This document shows, piece by piece, positions 12,601 through 25,166 of a DNA stretch of 64,000 nt (the stretch's first letter is position 1; each line of letters begins with the position of its first letter). The translations under genes were made by a program, and so were the position numbers. The notes under the pieces are model-generated. The model was not told the DNA's origin, did not search any database, and saw nothing but the letters and a program-made list of their open reading frames with translations. The DNA comes from Klebsormidium nitens (Eukaryota; Streptophyta; Klebsormidiophyceae; Klebsormidiales; Klebsormidiaceae): contig DF237235.1 in the NCBI GenBank assembly GCA_000708835.1, positions 1 to 64,000 of the forward strand, read 5' to 3'.

Positions 12601-14657
12601 AATGCTCTTGAGGACGACACACATCCTGTTCTGACGGGGTCCGTCAATCACTTCGCAGCCTGACTGACATGTCCCCGGTGTTCTCGTCTCTGCCCTCTTG
12701 CGAGTTGCACCCCTCTTAGTTATTCTCTATGCAGTGTGGAAAGAAATTTGTCCGAGAGAAACCCTGCGTTGAAAAGAAGTATCACGAATATAAATGAACG
12801 ATGAAGCGTATAGTTTCCCTGCTTCTACTTCATGGTACCCTGTTTCCCTTCAACTCACCGGCGTCCTCGACGGCGCAAACGGGTTCTGTCCGCGCAATTT
12901 CCGGCCAGAGAATGGTCTCGTTCTACTTGAACAGCCCTCAGAAAAGGCGAGGTCGTCAAAGTACGGTCGCGGAGTAGCAGCCCCTTTTGAGCGAAAAGTT
13001 ATGCTTTTCGTCCACATTGCAAACGGACGCTTTCAGAGATAGGTACATGCTGCCACCACACCCAGCTTCTCAAAAGGCCACCTGAGAATGTTCGTAAGCG
13101 CGAAATGTGACAACTGAAACAGTACTCTTCTCTGGTTTTTCTGGGGCGCATTTCTGGGCTACGATTATTGGGGTCTAACGAAGCTTGTAACCAAATTTGT
13201 TACCCATGCAGGCCCTTTTAGCCGGGGCTCTGGGGCTCATCGGTACGGCGGTGGCGTCCGGTCCCGACTCATGGGTCGGCTTCTCTCAGTACTTCAACGA
13301 GAGCAAGCTTGTGAGCACCGCCGTATGCTCGTAGTCTTCGAGTCGTGAGACACTCTCAGTGGAAAAACGCTTGCTGGATTGGTTTTCGTCATAGTAAGTT
13401 AAGGGTAGGTTTGCAAGTGCCACCATACCGCATAATCGTGAGAGATATCCGAAGAAAACGAAGCGAGGATGGATCCTTTCTTTCCAGATTCTTGCAAAGA
13501 TGCACATTCAGTGTGACCAACGGGAAAAGGATTGCTACGTCCAGTTCTCTCTCGCTAAATTGCCAAATTCCTTATCATTCACGAGCTGTTTCTCTACGTT
13601 TGTTGCCCACATCGTCAGAAACGACAGCAAAGGCTGGCGGTTTGGACGCTGTTACCAATCTAGAAGGTCCTTCTTTTTGGATGCTAATACCAATCTAGAA
13701 GCGCTCAAACTCACGAGTTTGGGCGGGTGGGTCGTCTGACTCCTTCCCTTGTATGACACGAGTCCGCTTCTGACTTGTTTCTGTCTGCGGCATCGCGCCT
13801 CCGTTGCAGATCCACGTGATGACGCTCGACTTCTTCTGCCTGCAACTTTTCTGCCCCTTCTGGTTGTACAACGATATGGAGTTCCGAAAATGGTGAGTAC
13901 CGAGACGCAGTCTCATTCTGAGGAGATATGTTGGCAACGGGCTTTGATCGGTGCGTCACAAAAGCCTAGCAACCGACTGTTGCACTGCGTCGTTTGTGTT
14001 CGGACTCGAGCTCGGCGTAAGGCGGGGAATGACGCGAAGAATCGGCAGCGGTCTGGTTTCTCTTTCGACCCTGACCTAGTTGTCCGAGCTTTGTCAGATC
14101 GATTTGACGACGCAAACCTTAAAATTTATTCGTTCGAAAGAACGTCAGACCGCTTCCATGGAGAAAAATCTCAGGAGCGGTCCACCGTAATACCGTCAGA
14201 CCGAATCAATGGAGATCAACCGTCGACCAATTTGATGGGGAGCAACATCAGACCGGTTTGACAGGAAATTTGAAATTTTGGCGACAAAACGCAGATCCCC
14301 CTCTCTGATGAAGCCCGGGGATCGACGGCTGAGCTTGCCACCATCTCCTTATCAAGCCCGTCGATCGGGGTCTACTTGAATGGGCTCTAGAACTTGCTGG
14401 GAAGGCACGTTGTTCGTTCACCGGCTCTGTCAAGCCAGGTGCACTCGTCCACTTAATTACTGCTTGCTTTGACCTGCGCGCGGTGGAATGCTGACACGTG
14501 GCTCATCTTTGACAGGTCTGGGCGCAACATGTGGATCGTCCCGCTGTCTCTCCTACCAGTCTTGGGGCCCGCCTTGTATCTGCTCATACGGCCCCCGCTA
14601 CCAGAACCCACATCCAACGGTCCAAAGGTTGCCGAAGCTCCGAAACCCATTGGTTAG
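9623..14657 (+). CDS. multi-pass chloroplast membrane protein, unknown function
   Basis: Six exons: 9623-10090, 11220-11362, 12054-12225, 13212-13310, 13810-13892 and 14516-14657 (368 aa). The first 120 residues are Ser/Arg/Ala/Cys-rich, like a plastid transit peptide. They are followed by about six hydrophobic segments, among them VLSMLALWFFWAGLAYYAF, NIMGIWPFIYTALLIPSG, PPVWPFASLSMGIGIGGLL, IHVMTLDFFCLQLFCPFWL and WIVPLSLLPVLGPALYLLI. The sequence style (PSGR, VWPFA, LLPYFALW, YNDM, LGPALYLLIRP) resembles a conserved plant/cyanobacterial membrane family that I cannot name, so no function is assigned. All junctions keep frame. Met 9623 is chosen as the first in-frame Met before the transit-like region; Met 9635 is equally possible. 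An upstream copy of the start of exon 2 lies in intron 1. Confidence 0.85.
11080..11261. repeat. duplicated 5' end of exon 2 of the membrane protein gene
   Basis: The real exon 2 begins at 11220 after TTGCAG. A near-identical stretch of about 40 bases begins at 11080, also after TTGCAG, and encodes TRDEYFLGKLLLLI against the real TRDEYFLGKLTLLI. The offset is 140 bp. The copy has an intact acceptor, but its frame then departs from the protein. Confidence 0.9.
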
Positions 14658-15661
14658 GAGGCACGGACAATACGAATTGTGAGTCACAGAAAATAATCGT
14701 ATTCAGTTGTCGTATTCAGTGTACGATTTGGATCATGAGCAGACACAAACGACCTTGGTTCTCAAAAAGCAGCCGTTGGCTATAGTGATTAGGAAGCAAT
14801 TGGTGACGTGTAGTCGTGCACGTGGTCCAGTGTTCGTGCATTATCTGTACATGCATATCTGGTGGTGCACGCTGATTGAAGGCAGCCGTACACATGTGCC
14901 AGTGCCCATGATCATGAACAACCGCTCGACAAAGCAACATACTATACAATATGATCGAGGATGTGACGCGTAATTCATCGAGCCGTGGCCATCAGTGGGC
15001 CTGGTATACATAAGTACTGACCAGATGCGTGCATGAGTCGCGTGCTGCTTCCATGGCCGGCCCACATCGTTCCGATATTACTAGCACCTTTTGGTGATTC
15101 TCAGTGCAGCTCTGCAATGTGTTGCGGACTCAATTAGTCCGTTGCGGCAATTTGAATTCTACGGTAGCACTTTGAATACCAGCAAGCCTCATCGCATATG
15201 ACAGCCGGCTCCTTACAGATCTACCATGGCTATACTAGTATCTTTTGGTGATCTGCAGTTTTAACGTTTGCTCTATGATATACATAATGACCAGGACATT
15301 TAAGTTCGGCAAAGATTGCCCGGCTCCAGCTGCAACAGGAGATGCATTTTAACAACCTGATTCCTCTTTTTGGGCAACATGAGATCAAACAACCAAAACC
15401 CACGCCTTGATTGAGACCGCTAGCAACAGCAAAGACGTGATGGTAGCAATGATCACAATGACATCCTTCGAACTCGAATATGCTGCACAATGCCAAAAAT
15501 TGACGGTCTGTTTGGTTCCTTCAATGTGGCACTTCATATGATCACTCTTCTCCATTATTGCGGTCCGGACGATTACTTCCTGCCAAAACTGCCAACACGT
15601 TTTTTCAGCTGTCAAACCTGCCGTCCAAACTCATGTCCCATGATACAAACACACAATTTTT
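14658..15661. other. convergent intergenic region, no gene seen
   Basis: About 1 kb between two 3' ends. It holds a 13-bp tandem duplication near 14698-14725. It also holds two related copies of a segment around CTTTTGGTGAT, at about 15079-15108 and 15233-15262. I see no coding signal. Confidence 0.6.
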
Positions 15662-18600
15662 TTACCACTTCTTCTCTTCGCTCTTTTCCTGTCCTGCCGA
15701 CGGGGGGGACGGGGGGCCGTCCTTCCATGTCGCCTGCCATTGCTTGTCGTAGAAAGTCCACTCGTCCGCCAACTCCTTGATGTTCGTCAAATCCTCGTTC
15801 TTCCGGACGACGAGCACACCGACGACCGTCAGCAGCAGCAGGAGCTTCCCGAAGAAGCTGCCCTGTTGATCTACGAGCCCGACGCCTGACGCGGCGTCGA
15901 CCAACCAGGCTGCGGCGTACCCAACCATGGCGGCGCGGCCTGCACAAACCGGGGGGAAAGCACCAGGTCATTGTGGGCAGGAAATATAGCAGCTGATTCA
16001 GGTTGAATCGAAAACGGGGTTATGGGAACGAAGAAGGGGAAGGAGAGCAGTCGGGCATGGATTGGAACCGAGACTTCAACCCTGCCAGCTGCACCGCACC
16101 TCAGTTTGAGAACGACATGCTTTTCCAACGCTGCTCATATGTCGAAAATAATGGTCCGAAGCGACTTCGCCACATTAAGGTTTGGCACACTGAGTTTCCT
16201 GGAATCAATAAAGTTCTGCTTGCCTGCAGTACACCCAATCACCTTCTGTAGCCGACTCAAAGAACAAGCACATTTTTTGAGTCCCTTTGCTTGAATAGCC
16301 TTATACAAACTGGACGTGATCATGCAAACCTAGACTTACCTGTAAAAAGTCCACCGGAGAGAATTGTTGCACATAGGTACGATTGCAGTGAGTGAACTTA
16401 TGTGGAGGCATGAAGCAGGAGAAAGCAGGAGAAATCCAGCGTGACTCTGAGCACAAATAAGACACGGCTTACCATGTAACGACCCAGGCGAGCGACGACA
16501 AACAAAAGTGCAACCAAGGGCTCAGTGCACAGGACTTCTCGCCTTTTTATGGGTGTAACTAGGTCAGTTTCTAATCAGAAAGCAGTGCCACACTTGGATC
16601 TCTTTGGCTTGTTTACCCTGGAACAGACGTTGAGAACAGCACACAAGATGACCAGAGAAGGGCCGATTGTAGTCAGGTGTAGTCAGGGATGAGAACAAAA
16701 GGAACTTACGTTAAGCAGGGTAAAGACACGCAGGCAACATCAGAAGGAAAGGAATCAAAACGAAAGAAAGGTCGACTCCTCAGAAATGTGATACGGGGGC
16801 CATGTCTAAAAGTGGGTAGAAAGTAGCAAGAGATGCAGATCGCCGTTAAGTTCTCAAGCCTCCAGCAGGTCGAAGCGCTTGACAGTCAACAATCAGTCCA
16901 TCCTCGTAACAAGATGCTGTGCCAAACGTGGTTGTTCCAGAGCCTTAAGATACTTTCAACAGCGCAGGACAACAATCGAGGACTAGAAGAAAGGCAGAGA
17001 TCGACCAATCTGTCATAGAATACAGCGATGATGGATAAGGCCAGAAGTGGGCAAAAGATGCAAATAGGACGCCGCACCGTTGAGCTTCTCGGCTTCGGGC
17101 AGGTGGAAGCGCTTGACCCAGGCCCACCAGGGGACGACGCCGGTGTCAAAGAAGACGGGGTCCTCGTTGGTGGACGCCTCGGGGTTGCGCTCCAACCACG
17201 ATCGGCGCACAACCTCTGCAGAAAGGGGCGGCAATGATCATGGCCCGCAGTCGGTGTCGCCTTGGTTGAAGAAATGAAAGTCAATCTTGTCGGTGCCTTA
17301 AGCGAATGCTCCGCGGTGGTAATCCAACCACGTCTAGCGCATGGCCTGTGCAGCGGAAGAGATGCACAAGCAACGTGCATTGCCGATGAGCGTTTCTCAG
17401 AACACACTTTAAAACAGCAGTTCTAGATTTGTGGATGTCTCAAGGTCCCTTGCAATATTATGGTGAGTCTGGCACGTAGTCACCAAACCCCAAAGAGATA
17501 ATCTGTCCAGAATAAAGACCTTCATCAACTGTTTTGTCTTTCCGAGCAAGTGACAGCCCCTCTGTTTGCAAGTGGCAACGCCCTGAACCTATCAATCTCA
17601 GCATTGACCACCTGAAAGCTGAGCACACTGGGCGCTAAGGATGATGGAGCTTCTTAAAATGACCCGACATTTTCGAGGCTCGCCAACAAGAGCGCAGGCC
17701 TACAGTGTGGTTTCAAATCAGTTCCTACTACTCCAACTCGACTTGTCCCCTGCCCAGAGATAGACCGAATCTTGTCCGATACCCAGCCCCTCTACTTCCT
17801 GCATGGTTCAAGCTAAACCTTGCTTTTTGCCCGACACAAATCCAGTCAACATCTGCTTTTTCTTATGCCTCTTTCGCAAGCGGTTCGTTCTCGTGTTGCA
17901 CAGACAACTTCTAGATAGTCAGCAGTAAGTCACAGCGAACCGTTTCATTTCAGTCTCAACGCTTGTCTCCCTGAGCTGCAGAATTGTTCACAGCAGTTGG
18001 TAATCTGGTCGACCATTTGACATCCGACAAGTGCCGTCTGGACATTCTGCGCACCAGCCATGTACAGCCGTCCCTCGCTCACCGGCATCAATCACCGCAT
18101 CCCAGTCCGTCTTGCCGTTACTTGTGAACTGCGCCAGATCCCAGTTGCCGTCCTTCCATCTTGAGTCCTGGAACTTTCCTGTCGCACTGAGGGCAGGCAC
18201 CTTGCCAAGAGTGGCGTCTGAGGGGGCCTTGCCTGCGGCCGCCGCACCCTTTAGGGTTCCTCCCTTGGACAGGGGGCCCACCCGCTTCTTGGGGGCGACA
18301 CCTGGACAAGAGACAGGGAGCAAAGGTGGTGAACATCTAGTATTCTATACAGAATGGTGGGAATTGAGGCTTATAGGACCAAGGACGAGAGGGCCTTCTG
18401 GAGATAAAAGGCTTGCTGTACGGGTCCGCGCTTCTGAACAGACTTCCAATTTCCTATTTCGTCTAGCTTCAGGTCAGGTCTGAGTACAGAGGGTGGATGT
18501 ACGTGACTTACACCTAACTTTAAGGCGCACTGTGTGAGAAACGGCGGGTGTACAGCCAAAAGCAAATAGTTCTTCAATAGTTGGTCGAACCTTGTGCTTC

Positions 18601-19662
18601 TTATTTTGCTAAGACCATGACTTGCAAGTAGGTGAATGCAAGAGCACTGGTTCGCTCAACAGAAAGAGCGCGACAAAACAAAGAAAACCTGCACGCGTCG
18701 ACAGGACGGATCCGTCTACACAGCACTGCAGTGTTTATAATGGTCACCAAGATGCAGTTGTCTTGATAAGGTATGGATGACAATCAGCGCAAAGTGTTGA
18801 ATGTCACGTCCTCTTGTTATTATGCACCATTACCAGGAATACAGGAAAGAAGTGCATTGCAATCTCAGTGACCTCAGCAGAGGTTGCTGCTGGGATAGCC
18901 GTTGATAAGATTGGGACATCTCATTTCCAATTGCAGGGGACCGCTGTAATGTGCAATTCTGAAGTATGTTCTCAAAACCTTGCACAACTTGTAAAACCAA
19001 AGCCTTACTAGTTGAACGAAGCGGAAGTCCTGCAGACCCTCCCGCAGGTAGATCTACTATGATAGCGTAAGCCAGCAACATTCACGAATATTTTAGCCCA
19101 GAGCTGGCGATTCCTAACAGGACTTACCAATGCCTTATGAAAGTCAAGCTGCATTTGGACATTGCATGCCACATTTCAGCGAATGCCACGATGTCTCTTA
19201 GATATCTAAGAGCAATCTCGCCAATCCAAGTAATATCACGATGCATCCCTTTCTGTTCAGCCTCTGCGCATGGCGGATGCTGACAAAACCTGGTCAGGTG
19301 GCGGCAATGCAGCAGTGTGACTAGGTGGGAAAGCTTGTCTTACCGGTGGTATCTGCCTCTTCCTGGAGGTTTGCAACCTCCGGGACAATGCTGTCCTCAG
19401 CGGCGCTTTCAGCAGGGACTGCGCTCTCAGCAGGGGCAGGGGCTGCGGTTTCTGCCTCAACTCCCGTTTTGGCCCTCAGAGAAAAACTCCTCCTGGACTC
19501 CACATTGTACACTGTCCTAACCCGCAGCGTCTTTCCCGCAAACGAGGGGCAACCCAGCACCTTTGGCGCGTTCAACGCCGCTTTAGGTAGAGCAGAGTCT
19601 GCCTGGCTGCAGAGGGCAGCCTGAGCCAGGACACCCTTGGTGAGCACTGCGACGGAAGCCAT
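15662..19662 (-). CDS. LIL3: light-harvesting-like protein 3
   Basis: Two-helix thylakoid protein of the extended LHC family. In plants LIL3 binds and stabilises geranylgeranyl reductase and protochlorophyllide oxidoreductase, feeding phytol into chlorophyll synthesis. Four minus-strand exons: 19662-19344, 18301-18083, 17215-17078 and 15939-15662 (317 aa, all introns phase 1). The N terminus is a transit peptide followed by an Ala/Glu/Pro-rich linker. Diagnostic blocks are [63 protein letters not shown] and [14 protein letters not shown]. The chlorophyll-binding motif ExxNGRAAMVG is split by the last intron at its Gly codon. The second hydrophobic segment is [15 protein letters not shown]. 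Length and order match plant LIL3. Confidence 0.95.
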
Positions 19663-20387
19663 GGGGCCTCACCTGCAACGTCCTACAGCGCAAGCCAACG
19701 CTCTTCCCTGTTCAGAATCAAAGCTGTTGGCAGTGTACAGCCTCAGGACAGCATTTCCACGAGCTCCCTCCCGAAATTGTTGCAATTTCATTTTTGAGAA
19801 GTTTAGGGTTTTAAGTCACAGTTCTCATTCAACACGTTGTGAAACCCTCCCTGGACATTGTCATGTCGTGATCAGGACTTTGACACACGTGCGCTGGTGC
19901 CGACCGGGACAATCATCCGAAATCAGCGCCGGACTTTTAACCTTTGTTTCAAGGGGCAATGTTACTGCACGGTTTCCCGAGTCTCGACGTCCCAGGATCC
20001 GGAGAGAAAGTGGTGTCAGGAAAGCTGGGCCGTGTCAAAATTTCATTTCGACAATGACACGCTTCCTCAAGCGCTCCTTTCTTGCTGTCAATGTCATGTG
20101 CTCGAGGGTCGAGTGTCAGGGCGTACGTACCTAGGCTTAGCCGCTAGCTGAGGCTAGAACTTTGAAGAGCTCAGAGTCAGAGGGAAAGCGCATGGAGAAT
20201 GCAGGCCCCAGGGCTGATTGCAGGAATGCAGCCCTGACTCTGAGGAGGCCAAGGAGGATACCTTAGCCTAAGCGACGCGCATTGTGATGCAGTTCTGAGC
20301 CAGCAACGCCTTGGGCTTGTAAGTAAAGCTTCCCGGAGAGCCTACTGGCAGGCTGCATGATGCATCCAGCTAAGTGCATTTGAGAAG
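19663..20387. promoter_or_regulatory. divergent intergenic region of LIL3 and the kinase-like gene
   Basis: 725 bp between two opposed start codons. It holds both promoters and 5' UTRs. I recognise no specific element. Confidence 0.4.
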
Positions 20388-23300
20388 ATGGAGGGTGCGA
20401 GGGCGGCCAGTGGCACCCAAGCGGAAGCGGACGGCCGCCGCATTTCAGAGAGCGACTACTTTGCTGAGAAGCCTGGGGCAGCTTTCGGAGAAGAGAACGA
20501 GCTGCACACTGTGACAGATCTCCATTCACGGGGAGCGACAGCGTTCGGGAGACAGGTCACAAGCACGAACGACGTTCGCACCGCGATCAAGCAGGAGCTT
20601 GAGCAGAACAGCAGCGGGGCGAGCCCCAGGACTGCAAAGAAGTTTGCGTTTGCATATTTGCTCTGCCTGCTTGTAATCATTCTGCTCAGCCTGGCGTGCC
20701 AATTGGTGGTCGCGAGTTACATCGGCCGCTCCGAGAAGGACTCGTATATTGTGAACATCTCGGGGAAGCAGCGGTACCGATCGCAGAAGATCACCAAGGC
20801 CTCAGTTGTGATTCTGCTCAATCGGAGGGATGGGGAGAACGCCAACAACTACACCTTGGCTTTGAGTGCCGATCTAGCGGACTTAACCGCAGCTTACCAT
20901 GGGTTGCTGAACGGCAGCAAACCCCTGGACCTGCCAGGATCTGGCGATGGAGCAGTCCGCAGTTTGTATCAGCAGATTGATCCGTACTTCCAGGCTATCT
21001 CCAGCAACGCTCAGGCTATCCTGGCGCTGCCTCTAATAGCATCCCCCACTGACACTGCGCCGGGGTCACTTACGGCCAGTGTAAACGGCATCTTAGCTGC
21101 AGAATCGCAGTTCCTTCTGCTTCAGGATGAGATCACATCCAGGTTTACCAAGATATCAAGAGATCACCTGCAGTTTCTGTTGATCCTCACCTGGGTGCTC
21201 CACTCATCCGTCATATTGACGCTGATCCTTGAGGGGGCCCTGGTTTTCTATCCACTCATCAGGTGAGGTTGACATTACAGCGTAGCTACTTTGCACCCAG
21301 AAAGCGGTGGGCCAACCGTGTTATCATTGCAGAAAGTCATTGCAGGTTGGGGACACTTGCACTCTCACTGTTTGATCTGCACATGTGCTCATTCTGCATT
21401 TGCCTCACAGCCGCTGTGAAGTCTTGTTGGATGCAGATAGAATTCAACATGGAGAGAAGCAGACTGATCAGTTGCAGTGGACCTGCAAGATTTGGCCTTT
21501 CTTTTCGATTTTCGGAAGATCTTCGATCCTTTGGATGTGTCTCCTAATGAGCGTTATTGTGGCTGTGCAGACGAACTCAAATCCTGATCAATGAGAGGTT
21601 CAACTTCCTGCGGGCGAACTATGTGTAAGTCGATCTATTTCCTGTTAATAACCTTGTTTCAGTTTCCGTTATTTCACAAGCATCTCCTGAAGCGAGTAAA
21701 GCAGTTACAATCTCTTGTAGCGTGTTGTTTATTCTAGCGCGTTTCGCTCACAGATGCAATAAACCTTGCACTTGGATTTTGTTAACTCGTCATTCTCAGG
21801 CTCATGCAAGACGGCCGCAGAGTTTCTTGATTAGCAGGCCCCCTCAAAGATGTTCTAATAAGAAAAATGAGCTGCGTCCTCTTTCCGAAAACCCGCATTC
21901 AGACAATCAGGCTGACTTTTAAAAAGGCAGAGCACGCCCAGGGCTGCCTGCTTTGTGCCTTGTTCTGGCGCTTTGTCATGACTTTGAGCCATCCCATAAT
22001 TGTGGTAGCCTTGCATTGCAAGGCGAATCTTTGTGCATTGCCCTGCCTTCTTGACACTCAAACTTGGTCAGCCCTCTGATAACTTAAGCTTTTCGGGTAA
22101 GAGGACAAGCTTGGACACGTTTTCTGGCCACGTTGGGTCCTCTTTGCCTGGTTCTGGCCCGGTCTTGGGAAGGATTATAAGCCGGGGCATCGTCCCTTGT
22201 GCTCCAAAGTTTTCTGTGCGTTGGACTTTGTAGAGACTCTCTTGTAGTTGAAGCACGAACTTTTTCTTGAAACTCAAGTTTTCTTCGACTTCGTCGACCA
22301 GTTACCCTTTCTAAACTTAGTTTTCAATCCTTCATCCTGCAGGAGTGAGGCCCAGGGTCGGAGTATGGCGTCGTTTACGATTGGTTACGTCACTAACCAG
22401 ATCCGGAAACCCCTGGACGGGATCATTCACTATCTCGACAAGGCCCTGGCACAAGTCCCTCCCTCCAAGGCTGACAAAGCTGCAAACGGAGGCCCTGTCA
22501 AAGACATTGTGGCGCAGCAACGAGGCTTGGAAACGGTGGGGAGCGGGGACATTGGGGAGCACCTCAAGGGGTGCCGGCAGAACTGCGAGCTGCTGCAGAC
22601 GATCGTCGAGGTACGCAAAGGGTTCAGTTTTTAGACGGATTTAGTTGACCCGAATTTTTCTTGTTATCGAGGGGGCAAGCTTCAAAGGCACCATGTAGAC
22701 AAGCATGATTGAAGGCTTTGGATTTAGGGAACCGCAGAAACCTTTCCTTGTGCACTTTCAGGGAACAAGATGCAGTGCAACATTTTGGAGCTTGGTTCAT
22801 GGATGATCGGAAGCCCATTCTAAAGGAAAGGCAAGCAATGTTTGACAATTGTTTCTCGGAGACCAGCCTCATGAGCCGCACCCTTGCAATTGAGTTCGCC
22901 TAGCTCCCCTTAGGCAAACCTCGACAGCTCCTCCATTCTGCCTCGCGTTTCCAGACCGTGAAACAGAAGGATTGTCCCTCTCAAGACCTTCCTGACTTCC
23001 GGAAGCATCTTCGAACTCATCCCACTCGCCTGTATTATCAATAGAACACTGGAGAAGCTGACGAGACAAAACGATAGGGGAATCAGAAAAGGTTCTCGTG
23101 CCGGGAGATGGCTATTGTAGTTGACAACGGCCGCATCATGATCCACTTTCTCATGGGTGCCCACGGCACTCTACACGTTGCAGGTTTGACAAGCCATCAG
23201 CGCCACCCTTCCCAAAGACCTTACTTTTACGAAGTTGAAAGCAACATGAAGCGCCTCTAACTTACTTCTTGGATTCCCTTCAGGACGTGTCCGACATCCG

Positions 23301-25166
23301 ATTGCTGGAGAACGGGCGCATGAACCTGGCGCTCGAGCGGACCAACGTGGCCGAGCGGGTGGCCAACGTGCTGGGGACGCTCGCACCGCAACTAGACGCG
23401 CGGAAGGTCACCGTGCGGCAGGAGGTCGACCCGGCGCTGAAGACGCTTTTGTTTCTGACAGACGGACACCGGATCGAGCAGGTGAGGAGGAGATCAGTGA
23501 TGACGTATGTGCTGGTGCTTTTACGCTTTTTAGTGTCGGGTCTACTTGGTGCTGCGGCTATTGGTGTGCCTGGCGATTAACACCCGATTGAGCAGGGGAT
23601 TCTTGATGTTCCTGACGATTGACACCCAATTGAGCAGGGGATTGATACTGGTGGAGCAGGTGAGGGGGTTAGGTTTCAGGGGTTTGTGATGATGTTAACG
23701 TGTTGATGCAACTAAGCGGTCAGATTCAAACGGTCATTTATGCGGGCACAGCTTTGTCCGAAGAGCGGATCGAGCAGGAACCAGGGGAGGGGTCACCCGA
23801 TGTCGTTAAGCGTCGAAGGTGAAGGCCGCTTTATGGTTTGGTGCTTAGGCCGAGTGTTCAGCACTGTTGGTTTTGGGAAGGATCCCTTTGGTCTGGAGAA
23901 ACATGCAGTGATTGTGAGTAAAACTGAGCAAGGAAGGATTCTTGTCGTGTTGCAGAAGGCCAACGTCTTTCTCCTGCACGACTGTTCTTACTTGATCGCT
24001 CACGGAAGACCACACAGTCTTGTATTGGCGCTTCACACTCCTTGTGACAGCGAATGCGCCAAGTCGCTTCGGACCATTCGTTACCCCGCCAATGCTGCTA
24101 GCTTTGGTTGAGAAAGAGCTGGTGTTTCCTCCTTCGAGATCTCCGCAATGCTGCGAATAGCCCAGTATTTCTCTTTCCCGTTTCTTCCTCTTTCCCGCTT
24201 TTTCTCACCCTAGTGAACCACCCCTCTCAACCCAGACGCTCCTCAACCCAGTCGCTAAAGCACTTCCAATCACCCCCATTCCCTCTCCGTCAAGTAACTA
24301 AGCCACGCCCGTCTGCCCGCAGATCCTCCTCAATCTAGTTGCCAAGGCCATCCACCTGGCCCGCGGCGGCACGGTTATCGTCCGCGCCTGCACGCTTCCC
24401 AACGGGCTGCGCTTCGAAGTTGAGGACAACGGGAGCGACATGCTGGAGGGGACACGTCATCGCATGTTCGAGATGTTTGACGCCGAGTCGCGCCACCTGG
24501 CAGCGGGCAACGAGCTCGGGCTGTACATCTCCAAGCTTCTCGTCGAGTTGATGGTGGGCTTTGGAAACCATTGATCGAGGATCTTGAGCCTCGACGGGTT
24601 TTAGTTTTTGATAGTGTTCAAGATACTGTCTCCAGAAGCACTACCCAGCGCCGACGTCGAGCATGGGCTCTAAACCTACAAACATCTTGTCGGTCGCTGT
24701 TGTAACCATCACTTTGCGATGTTGGGAATTGCAGCCTCCGTTTTAAGCTATCACTTTTCAGGCGACTTTGAGGTTTTTGAGTTGGGTCTCGCGGCTGATT
24801 TCGGGAAAAGCGATGCTCTGGTTTATTCTTTCCGTACGTCAGACTCTTGACCTTTGCCTTTTCCGGCCTCTCCAGGGGGGCACGATTGGCCTGAGCAGCA
24901 CCCCCCAAGAAGGCAACGTGCTGTGGTTCGAGCTGCCGCTACAGCCGCTTGATGCGAATGAGGCGATAAATTACCCGCTGCTGGAGGAGAATAGCATCAT
25001 GCGGAGCTCCCGGCTATCGTCTGGCAGCCGCAGCAAGAGCGGCAGCCGGAATCGGGTACACATTGATATCGCCACTCTAGTTAGGGAGGTGGACGGGTCC
25101 ATGCGTTGGGAAGGGTACAGTCCGAGGCAAGCGGCCTCTGATAGAAAGGGAGAAGACATTTTGTAG
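20388..25166 (+). CDS. PilJ-sensor histidine-kinase-like protein, degenerate catalytic boxes
   Basis: Six exons: 20388-21262, 21571-21624, 22343-22610, 23284-23481, 24323-24553 and 24876-25166 (638 aa). Domain order: a hydrophilic N terminus; TM1 (about 86-112); a PilJ-type sensory domain opened by VNISGKQRYRSQKITKAS (about 122-139); TM2 (about 264-290) followed by VFYPLIRRTQ; a DHp-like region; an HATPase-like region (about 466-600); and a Ser/Arg-rich tail. There is no receiver domain. In the H-box, FTIGYVTNQIRKPLDGII aligns with the usual SHEIRTPL block, but Asn328 stands where the phosphorylated His should be. In the ATPase part the key N-box Asn is Lys473, the G1 box reads DNGSD (500-504) instead of DxGxG, and the G2 box reads GNELGL. 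This suggests a signalling pseudokinase, or a partner subunit of an active kinase. Exon 4 has decayed copies of its 3' end in the next intron. Confidence 0.85.
23462..23680. repeat. tandem copies of the exon 4 3' end of the kinase-like gene
   Basis: Exon 4 ends at 23481 with ATCGAGCAG|GTGAGG. Downstream, two 42-bp units (about 23581 and 23623) each repeat an ACCCRATTGAGCAGGGGATT core. A partial unit GGAGCAGGTGAGGGG lies at about 23655, and a weaker echo lies near 23765. Confidence 0.7.
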
